Origin: Xanthoparmelia taractica
Taxonomy: Eukaryota; Ascomycota; Lecanoromycetes; Lecanorales; Parmeliaceae
Length of the DNA stretch: 41,107 nucleotides
Assembly: GCA_033085395.1 (NCBI GenBank)
Contig: JANQBS010000313.1
Location: 1 to 41,107, forward strand
Direction of reading: 5' to 3'
Under the pieces are notes generated by a model, which did not search any database, was not told where the DNA came from, and was given only the letters and a program-made list of their open reading frames with translations. Below, piece by piece: positions 33,000-41,107 of this stretch. Each line of letters begins with the position of its first letter. The stretch's first letter is position 1. The position numbers were made by a program, and so were the translations under genes.

Positions 33000-33890
33000 A
33001 AAGAAGAATTAAAACGCGTTGAAGTAGCGATATTAGAGTCTATTTTAGCGAGCGCCTTTCGCTTTTAAGAGCGATTTAAAGATAAATATAAGATAGCGAG
33101 CGTGGACGTAGAAGTGCTCTAAGAGAATATCTACTATAGTATATTAAATAGGCGAGATTTAATCTAATTATTTATATTAAAATTAGAGATAATAAAGATC
33201 GATTAATAAAGAGAGATTATAATAGTAATTTAATTAAATCTAAAAGAATTAAATATATCTATATAATCTTAATCGTTAAAAGTTAAAGATTAATCGAAAG
33301 ATCAAAGAGTAGTTAATATACTTATTTTCGATATTCATTAAGAACTATCGAGTTAAATAACGCGTTTATAGTATTATTTAAAAGCGCATTAATAGCTCTA
33401 AACTTCTATTAATCTACTTTATTATTATATAATTTATAATATTAAAGAAACGAAAGTGTAGTATTATAAAACTTTTAAGATTTAGATTTTAGTCTTATAA
33501 TACTTTCTATTTAAAACGTTTCGTCTCTTAAATATTATAAGTAATACTTTAGCGTAAATTTAAAGAATTAAATAATATTTTAGCGTCAAATTTCTAAAAT
33601 TCGATGATTTAATTAATCTAGAAAAAATAAGATTAAATCCTCACTTTTCGTAATCCCTACATAAAACACTTTTCCAATAGTAAGAAAGCAAGCTTTTCAA
33701 TTATAAGCGCTTACGCGAAGATAATAATTAGAGCGAAAGAGATAATCGTAATAATCGTAATAATCGCGATAATCGCGATAATTATAATAATCGTAATAAT
33801 TGAGAAAATAATAATAATAAGCTTAAAGAGAATAAATATAAAGATAAGAATAAGAATTAAAATAAGAATTAACTTCTTAGCGCTAAAGTC
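33000..33890 (+). pseudogene. Copia gag relic with Asn/Arg repeat
   Basis: Decayed gag lies upstream of the copia protease. At about 33640-33735 one frame shows a knuckle-like H...K-x-L-F-x-Y-K-R-L-R-E-D-N-N segment. From 33744 to 33801 nine-base units (CGTAATAAT / CGCGATAAT) encode an Asn/Arg/Asp run in the same frame. Lys/Asn-rich codons follow to 33880. Gag would package the RNA. Stops are at Gln-type positions. Confidence 0.55.
33744..33801 (+). repeat. Nine-base tandem repeat in copia gag
   Basis: Units of the form CGTAATAAT or CGCGATAAT are repeated about six times and encode Arg-Asn-Asn or Arg-Asp-Asn. The differences between units (CGTAAT/CGCGAT) may partly be ancestral codon variation, since CpG is not the preferred RIP target. 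Confidence 0.8.
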
Positions 33891-33899
33891 GCTTTAATA

Positions 33900-36800
33900 A
33901 TCACTTAATTAAAGATCGCCCGTTATTTTATCGCGTATATCTTAAGCGCTTATAATCTTATCGCCGAATCTAAAGTCTTATTTAATAAATATTATAAATC
34001 TATAATATCTACGTCTTTTAATAAAGCGTAAGTTACTACTTTTTTCACGATAGCGACTATATCTTTACTTTAAATTGTTAACTACGTCTATATTTAATAT
34101 CTAACTTACGATTTCTTAATATTTATTACTTTCGAGTACGGGTCGGAAAGGTGTGGTATCTGTTGAACATAGTCGTTTTCAACTTTTTTTCAACCTTTTT
34201 TAAAAAATTATATCTTTTTAATCTATTTATAGAATTTTATAATTATATAAGCGTTCGCTTAAGCTTTTTACGTATTTTTAGAATATAAAAAATATTACGT
34301 AATATATTTATTAAAAACCCAATGAGAGTATGGGATATCCCATACCTTTCGGTATGATATTCGAAAAACTGGTCCCATACCAGCAAATATACCACACCTT
34401 TCCGACCCGTACTTTCGAGCCCTTTAAATCGCCTCGCTTAATATATAAACTCGTCGATAACTTAATAATTATTAATTTCGATAATATTAATTTAAAATAT
34501 AAGATTAATAGCATTAAATATATATAAACTTTTTAAGATATATAATTAATATCGGGCGATAAATATAATCTTATTTTTAAGTGATAATTAAAAGAATAAA
34601 ACTATTCTCTCTTTTTCGTTTCGGGCGATCTCTCTATTAATAGCGAGTAAATCTTCTTTAAACGTATAAAAAATTATTTCTATATCTTAAATACTTAAGA
34701 GAAAACACTCTTAGCATTAATAATTATTAATAAAAATATTTTTATTTATAATAAGTTCTTAATTAAGTCTAACTTAACGTCTTCGAAAACTTTATTCGAA
34801 GCGAATATTAATTCTAAAGCATTACGAATATAATATTTACATTATAATTATTTAAATATTTAAAATCTTAAGAGACTCGCTAAAATATATATAAGAATAA
34901 ATCTTTTAATCTTATTATCGAGCGATATCTATAAGTTATATTCATTAATTAATATAAAATAGATATCGTATAAACGATATATTAAGCCTAATAAGCACAT
35001 AAACAACTTAATTTATAATAATTTTTAAAACTTCTTCGAGCTCTTATATAACGACTATCGATTTATAAGGATCTTTATTTGCGATAAAACTTTACGCTCT
35101 ATTATTTATCTCTTATCGAATAAATTTAATAAAATAATTCTTATAATTTTTAAGATATTTCTTAATAATATAAAATACGATAATTATTAATATATATATC
35201 TACAATTTAATTACGAGATAAAATTCAATAATTATAAGATAAAAGTTTTTTATATATCTAAAGATATCACTTAAAAGAGAACTATCTTTAATAATTCTTA
35301 AATAAGTAGTAAATTTAAGTATCTTAATATTATTATTTAATATAAGATTAGCGCGATACTTAAAGAAAGCGGCCTTTTATAAAAATCTTAATCGAAATTC
35401 GTTCGAGTTATTAATATTTTACGAAATATTTAATCGATTATAGCGCGCGATATTATAGCTTACGAGGTATACACCAAGTCTCTACTCGATATATTATATT
35501 TTTATATTATCGAATAAACTAAATATTATTAAGTTATACTTCGAAGTTATATTTAAAAGAAGTATTAGAATCGCGTCGTTAAAGATTAATTATTAAGCTA
35601 TAAAGATAAGTTCTATCGTATACTTATATTTAATAACGAAGAGGAAAATATTATAAAGATTAAATAAATCGATAATATTTTTCTTAAATTTACTCTCTTT
35701 TAATTAAGCGATAACGTCGCTATTAACGTTAAGATTATTAATTATCGTTATAAGCGAAGAATAATAGAGAATTAAGAATAATTCTTATTCTTTATTATAG
35801 TTTTAGAAGAAAAGCGCTAAAAATAAAGATTTATAACTATCGCTAAAGAAGAAATTTATAATTTTTTAAATATTATTGAGATTAAATTAATAAAGATAAT
35901 CTTATTAATCGCTATATAAGCGATCGACTCGAAGCTAATAAAAGAATTATCTAAGATAATTAGCGATAATAGTTCTTCTATAATCTCTACGCCTCTATCT
36001 TCGACGTAATTAATATTAATTTTTTAATTAATAACTCGCTTAATAAATAAAATAAATTTAATAATTATTATTAAATTATTCGATATTTAAAGAGCGAATA
36101 AAAATATCTTATTAGATTCTTTCGCGCTATTAGCTAAAATTAATTTCTTAAAACTCTATAAATCTCGTATATATAAAAAGATAATAATGAACTCGTATAT
36201 AAAAATATATTAAGAGCTTATTATAGACGATAAGATTAAATCTTATCGAGTTAATAAGATATAGACTTTAATAAATTTTCTCGTTAATGCGTATATCTTA
36301 GGCGATCGCTAGATATATAAATTTAAGCGTGAATCTATCGAGGAAATTATTCGATATAAAACGCGCTAAATTATTCGAGATTTCGAATAACGAGAAGAAA
36401 TCGATTTCAACGAAATCTTTATCTCAATAATTAAATCTATAAATTATAAAATTATCTTCGTATTAATTATTGCCCTAAATTAAAAATTCGAGTAGATAAA
36501 CATAAAAATTATATTCTTATATAATAAAGTTTAAGAGATTATCTACGTATCTTAATTTATTAAATTTATAATTAAAGATTAAGAATATAAAATATATAAG
36601 CTTATTAAGATACTTTATAATTTAAAGCAATCGCCTAGAGTTTAATATAATACTCTAACTATCTACTTAAAGAAATTAAGTTTCGAGCTTATCGCTACTA
36701 ATCTTTCGATATTTATTAATAATAGTAATAATATTATTACTATTATTTATATAAATAATATTCTTCTCGCTAATCTTAATAAGAAGAATATTTAAATCGT

Positions 36801-37363
36801 TAAGAATAAGCTTAATAAGAAGTTTAAGATAATTAATTTAGGTTCGTATATCTATTATCTCGATACATTAATTATTAGGAATCGTGTTAATTATATTCTT
36901 CGCCTTAGATAAAAGAATTATATTAAGAAATTTCTAGAGAAGTATAGTATATTAAATTTAACGTTAGTCCCCACGTCTATAATTAGCGACAAATCTTATA
37001 TCGCTAATAATAACTTCGTAATTATTAAAAAGAATCGACTTATTTGTTTATTCGCTATTAAATCTCTTATATACGCTATATTAAATATTTTACTCGATAT
37101 TATATATATTATCTTAGTAATCTCTCGATATTATTTAAACTCTAATAAATCTTATTAAAAGATTATTAAACGAATCTTTCGATATCTTAATAATATTAAG
37201 AATTAATAGCTTATATTTAAAAAAGATTTAAAGTCGCTTATTAATTATATAAACGCGAACTAAGCGAGAGATTAAAATATTTAATATTTTACTTCGAAAT
37301 ACGTCTTCGATATAGATAGTATAATTATTAATTAATCTTTAAAGCGTTAATCTACGATCGCTC
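33900..37363 (+). pseudogene. Copia pol relic: protease, integrase, RT, RNase H
   Basis: Protease part: NLIAESKVLFNKYYKS (33952-34000), the H-I-x-x-x-x-x-x-F region after the D-S-G-A. GAG-pre-integrase: LHYNYLNI*NLKRLAK at 34837-34880 (W-H-x-R-L-G-H). Integrase occupies about 34950-35900. RT: KILYNLKQSPRV*YN at 36607-36651 (L-Y-G-L-K-Q-S-P-R-A-W), YINNIL at 36748-36765 (YVDD lost), INLGSYIYYLDTLIIRNR and R*KNYIKKFLEKYS at 36830-36945. RNase H: SLIYAILNILLDIIYIILVISRYYLNS, then YFTSKYVFDIDS, cut at STIAL (37345-37363). Without the MITE plus one 8-bp repeat the protease-integrase frame is continuous. Dead through stops and loss of both catalytic Asp. Confidence 0.9.
34137..34411 (+). mobile_element. 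MITE copy B, 275 bp, with 8-bp target duplication
   Basis: Complete copy with perfect 23-bp terminal inverted repeats (TACGGGTCGGAAAGGTGTGG...) and the direct repeat CTTTCGAG on both sides (34129-34136 and 34412-34419). An 8-bp duplication is the hallmark of hAT-superfamily transposition. It carries an 18-bp palindrome (34328-34345) and no coding capacity, so it depends on a transposase not seen here. It interrupts the copia frame at Phe-Glu codons. It is 11/275 different from copy A. At 275 bp it is below the length RIP is known to act on efficiently in Neurospora, fitting its intact CpA/TpG. Short open frames across it (34311-34527, both strands) are fortuitous. Confidence 0.95.
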
Positions 37364-37700
37364 TGTGAGGTAGTAAGGCCTCTTTTCAATGAAGCTGCGT
37401 AGTAGCTAGGCAATCAGCGAGATTGAGAAACGTAGGTGCTAGGATAATTGTCTGAATTACTATGTGAATTAATAGCTAAGGAAACAAAAAAGAAAAAGAG
37501 AATTCGCGAGTATTTAAGACTTTTGTCAAGTATATTAGATACTCGCCCTTACTGCGTAGCTTATAGCCTAATATGCGAATTAAGCGAGTTCTATTAATCT
37601 ACTTAAAGAGCTTTTTATTCTTATAACTACTTTTTCTCTTAAAAGATTCAATCTCCAAATTTTATTATAATTATATATTATAATTAAGTATTTGCGAATT
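37364..37700 (+). repeat. LTR-like, CpA/TpG-containing segment
   Basis: It begins TGTGAGGTAGTAAGGCCTC directly after the broken copia RNase H. G, C, CA and TG are frequent up to about 37600 (for example CATTGAAAAG-type and AGCGAGATTGAG words), then fade into AT-rich sequence. A TG start and an A/T-rich R-like tail fit an LTR of a different element inserted into or joined to copia. No second copy is in the window and it does not match the 25315 island. The end is unplaced. Confidence 0.4.
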
Positions 37701-39300
37701 TGCTAGATTTATACTTGCTAGCTATTACTAATTATTATATAATCTCGACTAACACGTGCTACGCTAGTAACTCTAGATTACTTATATCTAGATTATCTTA
37801 ATTATTTTAATATACGTATATATTAAGATCGTAATGGCGCGACTACGAATATCGTTACCTTGATTAATAGAATACGTACTCGCTATTATTCTATTGTAAT
37901 ATACTATTATCGCTATTATAATATATCATTGTTACTATTATTTTATTATAATACGTATTATTCTATTATTATAATAGCGCGAAAATCACGCTAATAAGAT
38001 ATAAAAATCTTATTTACTTTTTTTCCTAGTAACAATAACACTAATAACAATATTAATATTAGTAAGTGCTAAGCTTTTCTTACTATCTATTATCTAATCT
38101 TTAACTATTTCTAGCGTAAGATTACGTTAGCGAGCTATATATTATCGTAATAGCGATATATATATATTAATTAAAATAATAGTTAAGTAAGATTAAAAGT
38201 CGCTTAGTTAAATTAACTTTATTTATAATAAGTATCTTTAGAGAATATACTACGATTATTTTCTTCTTTTATATAATGCTTTTTTATTATATATAAAAGC
38301 TTATTATAAAAGAATAAAAGCGTAAGAAATATATTAACGATGTTAATAGTGTTCGCTCTTTTAACTTCTCGTTATCGCGATCTTAACGAACGCTTTATTA
38401 AATCGTCTAATAAGTTAATATATAATAATATAAGATTCCTAACTAATATAAGATATAATTATTTCTATCGCCGTCTCTGCTTCTATTTCTACTCTTACTT
38501 CTATTTCTATTTCTATTTTTACTTCTATTCTTACTTCTACTTCTACTCGTAAATATTCGAGATTACTTTAAAGAGATACTTAGCTAACGAGAAAAATAAT
38601 TATATCCGCCTTCGCTCTTTTATTAAATATATATTAATTACGAGAAAAGAATAATATTTTATTAAAGAGTTTCGCTAATGTATACGAATTTACTTATTTT
38701 TATTATATTCGCGCTCTTGCGCGTAAAGAGATTACGATATATCTTACGTCTTCTATTAACTCTTATTAATATAAGTACAATCGCTACTTTCGCGGCGAAT
38801 ACCCCTACGTATTAAATCTTCTTTTTTCTTATTATTAAGCTACGATATTTGCGATTACGACTATCTTTCTATTTATTCGCCCTCGCCTCGCTACGTAAAA
38901 AAGTAAAATAATCTTAATTTATAAATTTAAGAATTTAGCTAATAGAAGTAAACGTTTTACACACTTATAACGCTATCGCTACTTCTTCTTTCTCTATCGC
39001 TATCTTCTTTTATTTGTTAATAATTATTTTTAATAAAAATATCTACTTTTTATCTTAAAAGAATATTTTAATTAATATTAAATAATACTATAATTAAATT
39101 TAAGTGCGATTCTTATAATTATTATTTTTTTATTATATAAAGCGCTTCAACGCGTTAGATTATTATATATATATAAGTCTTTGAGTTAAGAATAGCTATA
39201 TATATCTAATCTACGAATTAAAATATATTATCTATAGACTCTCTATTATTATTATTATCTTTTTTTTATAATTTATCTCGCTTCTTAACTTTCTATAATA
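37700..39300. other. Unassigned sequence with simple repeats
   Basis: No protein motif found. Before 38100 there are CTATTATT-type repeats (37880-37980). At 38478-38548 a TTCTAT/TTCTAC hexamer run forms a microsatellite, and a 70-codon frame over it (38340-38552) is low-complexity and not a gene. The part nearest 39300 probably is the 3' untranslated region of the minus-strand gypsy relic 4, whose LTR I could not identify. Confidence 0.5.
38478..38548. repeat. TTCTAY hexamer microsatellite
   Basis: Imperfect tandem TTCTAT/TTCTAC units, about a dozen, with TTCTTAC and TTTTTAC variants, pyrimidine-rich on the plus strand. Confidence 0.85.
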
Positions 39301-39304
39301 ATTA

Positions 39305-39465
39305 CCTTTTTAACTTTATCTTAGATACTAACTTATATAATTTCTTTACTTATTCGAAGTTCTTAATTATATTTTTAATATTTTCGAGATATTTTATTAA
39401 TTTTCACGAAGCTTTATAAGATAAGAAGTCTTTTTAATTAATAAGATACTTAATCTTATTCTTAC
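39305..39465 (-). pseudogene. Gypsy 4 C-terminal chromodomain relic
   Basis: The minus-strand frame from 39455 reads KYLIN*KDFLSYKAS*KLIKYLENIKNIIKNFE, which aligns with the chromodomain core (E/K)YLVKWKGYPxxEATWEPxxxLxxAxxLIxxFE. The two aromatic-cage tryptophans are stops (TAA and TGA). Its place at the end of integrase is typical of chromoviruses. Confidence 0.85.
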
Positions 39466-39899
39466 GAACTCTTTTATTTAATATTTTATTGATATTTTAT
39501 TTCTCTTCTTTATTAATTAAGATCGCTTATAACTCTAAGTTATTATCTTACGAATATTATAACTTTAATAGCGATATATAAAATATAGAATAAATTCTTT
39601 TATATCTAATAGAAAGATCTAGCTTATAAATCTACGTACTTATTCTTTCTAACACTTTAAAAGATTTAAGTTATTTATAATTAAGTTTCTTTTTTAATCG
39701 TAAGATATATATATTTAAGCTTTATAATAGCACTTTATCTTTCTCTTAAAAGATAATAGTCTAATAATTATTATTATAATATTTTATTTATTAATTCGTA
39801 ACTCGCTCTTATAATTCATTTAAATACGATCTAATATCTCGTAATTATTCTATTCGCTTTATAATAAGCGATACTTTTTTTCTTCAGATTCTATTCTTA

Positions 39900-41107
39900 G
39901 AAGTATTTCCTAAATATATTATATATCTTATTAATAATTCTTATAAGATTTTATTTATATTTATATAAGTATTATTATTATATATAAATGTAATTATTAA
40001 TAATATTTCGAGTTAATTATTTTATTTATAATTATAATATACTTGTAAATAATATTCGAGAACTTAATTTTATCTCTTAGTCTAATTATCTATTTAAAAA
40101 TAAAATATAATATTAAATCTATACTACGCACTTAAGTATTAATATAGCGTTATCTAAAATTTGTTTATAAATAATAAGTCTCGATCTAAAATTAAGTTTC
40201 GTATTGTATCACGTAATAATATAAACTCTTATTATATAATATTAGTAAGTTTATCTACTTTTAGATCTTTTATAATTATTATATATATTACGTACTTTAT
40301 AAGTTTATCTATTAAAATTAAGATAATATTATAAATCTTATTAATGTATAAATCTCTCGCAAATAATAGATCTGTGATATAGTTTATTATTATAGTGTGA
40401 AATAAATTCACGTTATCTAGTAGGATTAGCGTTAGCTCGCTATAAGACTTATAAGAATAAATTTATACTCGCTAATAATCGAGACAAATAGGAATATAAT
40501 TTATTACTTTGATTATTATATCTAATTAGTAATATTTAAATCTAATATTCTCTTTAATATATTTACGCGAGAAATATTTAATATTAAGATTATTATAATT
40601 TATATGAAGAATCTCTTTCTTTGTAGTAGAATCGTTTAAAATATAAATTACAAGGTCACGACGTAGTAATTTATTCTTATCAACTCTTTATTTCGAAAGC
40701 TCGTTCTATTTAATAGCGTATCTCTAATATTACTTCTTATTCGCAATAAAAGCGTTCTTATATTATAATTTAAGTAATTATATTATTATTAATTCTTATA
40801 ATTTTAGATAGAATCTCTTCGACTTTAAAATCTAATAAATTAGAAGTTAAAATAATATCGTAATATCTAGAATACATATCTATCTATCGAGTATTCTCTT
40901 ATTTAAGTTCATAACTTAAATATCTATAACGATAATATCGTTTAATTATTTTATTAATGCTATAAATTTAATTATAATAGATACGCTATTATATTTCTAT
41001 AAATTAAATTAATATTTTTAATTGCGAAGCTTATTTCGTAAGATAAAGAGGAAATTATTATTATTATTCTCGCTATTATTCGATTTAATAATATTAGATC
41101 TCTTTAA
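39900..41107 (-). pseudogene. Gypsy 4 integrase relic
   Basis: Minus-strand reading gives NFNR*TYK (I-V-D-R-L-T-K-Y) near 40310, NLILDRDLLFINKF*ITLY (I-V-S-D-R-D-x-x-F-x-S-x-F-W) at 40195-40140, FNIIFYF*IDN*TKR*N*VLEYYL (S-T-A-Y-H-P-Q-T-D-G-Q-T-E-R-x-N-Q-x-L-E) at about 40110-40040, and YN...LEILLI-FIYN (L-P-x-A-E-F-A-Y-N) near 40000. These are the DDE-core landmarks in correct order and spacing. Integrase joins the cDNA to host DNA. Gln codons are TAA/TAG, and the Asp of PQTD is still Asp, but the frame is broken. Confidence 0.85.

Larger units (their letters stand above)
32750..37363 (+). mobile_element. Ty1/copia relic, truncated in RNase H
   Basis: In copia order (integrase before RT) on the plus strand: gag with Asn/Arg-rich tail, protease, GAG-pre-integrase motif, integrase, RT and RNase H. 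MITE copy B is inserted between protease and integrase. The element stops at 37363 within the STIAL(SS.EAEY) motif of RNase H, and the following GC-richer sequence is not copia coding. The 5' LTR is not identified. RIP-type stops are frequent, but long readable stretches remain, and this is the best preserved pol in the window. Confidence 0.88.
1..41107. other. RIP-mutated, AT-rich transposon block
   Basis: Nearly the whole window is built of T, A and TpA, with CpA and TpG strongly depleted but CpG kept. In 14101-14340 I find no CA and no TG in 240 bases but five CG. This asymmetry is the footprint of repeat-induced point mutation, which changes CpA to TpA on either strand of duplicated DNA in filamentous ascomycetes. 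Decayed frames carry TAA/TAG/TGA where Gln or Trp is expected, Tyr for His, Asn for Asp, and Ile or Leu for Thr or Pro. Less mutated islands are the MITEs, the 800-bp TIR element and LTR segments near 5654, 15512, 17197, 24593, 25315 and 37364. No functional gene is supported anywhere. Confidence 0.93.
39300..41107 (-). mobile_element. Ty3/gypsy relic 4 (chromovirus), continues off the window
   Basis: Minus-strand integrase (about 41100-39900) and chromodomain (about 39460-39310) in the order seen in chromoviruses. RT and gag should lie beyond 41107. The integrase is of a different type from that of relic 2, closer to the common fungal I-V-D-R-L-T-K-Y class. RIP-type stops are frequent. Confidence 0.82.

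Noticed and set aside
34311..34527. Overlapping frames of 67 and 65 codons on both strands
   Set aside because: Both span the right half of MITE copy B and its palindromic sequence; neither belongs to a gene.
38340..38552. 70-codon frame rich in Phe-Tyr
   Set aside because: Produced by the TTCTAY microsatellite.
1..41107. Mitochondrial, plastid or AT-rich protist (for example apicomplexan) origin
   Set aside because: CpG is kept while CpA/TpG are lost, and fungal-type gypsy, copia and Tad relics dominate. No organellar genes, tRNA or rRNA are visible.

Overview
The window is AT-rich, gene-free repeat DNA. It is best explained as a block of fungal constitutive heterochromatin: transposons mutated by repeat-induced point mutation (RIP), as known from filamentous ascomycetes (Pezizomycotina). 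CpA and TpG are almost absent over long stretches while CpG survives. Recognisable retroelement proteins can be followed only through many TAA/TAG/TGA codons standing where Gln or Trp is expected. The longest open frame is 112 codons and overlaps a small transposon. I see no intact gene, no tRNA or rRNA, and no telomere repeat. The species cannot be named from this.

Layout. 1-85: end of a small terminal-inverted-repeat element (MITE, copy C). 86-3366: relic of a Tad-type LINE (+), with an 800-bp TIR element (1566-2365) inside its endonuclease domain. 3367-5653: LTR-like sequence and unassigned decayed sequence. 5654-10377: Ty3/gypsy relic 1 (+), 5' LTR to RNase H. 10378-10652: MITE copy A. 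10653-about 15511: gypsy relic 3 (-), convergent with relic 1 and also ending at the MITE. 15512-17196: LTR-like sequence plus unassigned sequence. 17197-24735: gypsy relic 2 (+), the only element with both LTRs (the 3' one truncated), covering gag, protease, RT, RNase H, integrase and chromodomain. 24736-25314: decayed gag-like sequence. 25315-about 32750: a segment I cannot assign, with an LTR-like GC island, three sets of 160-173-bp tandem repeats (one built of hairpins), an A20 tract and a decayed reading frame of more than 3.5 kb. 32750-37363: Ty1/copia relic (+), interrupted by MITE copy B (34137-34411) with an 8-bp target duplication. 37364-39290: LTR-like and simple-sequence DNA. 39300-41107: gypsy relic 4 (-), integrase and chromodomain, running off the window end.

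How the parts relate. The retroelements carry dense RIP-type changes. The short elements (MITEs of 275 bp, the 800-bp TIR element) and several LTR segments keep CpA/TpG, so they are either too short for efficient RIP or arrived later. All four reverse transcriptases have lost both catalytic aspartates (YxDD to YxNN). Two gypsy relics end in chromodomains, which in this family guide integration to heterochromatin and fit the nested structure.

Domain calls come from reading translations by eye and recalling family motifs. No database search was run. Borders of decayed elements are approximate unless a repeat or LTR edge is stated.
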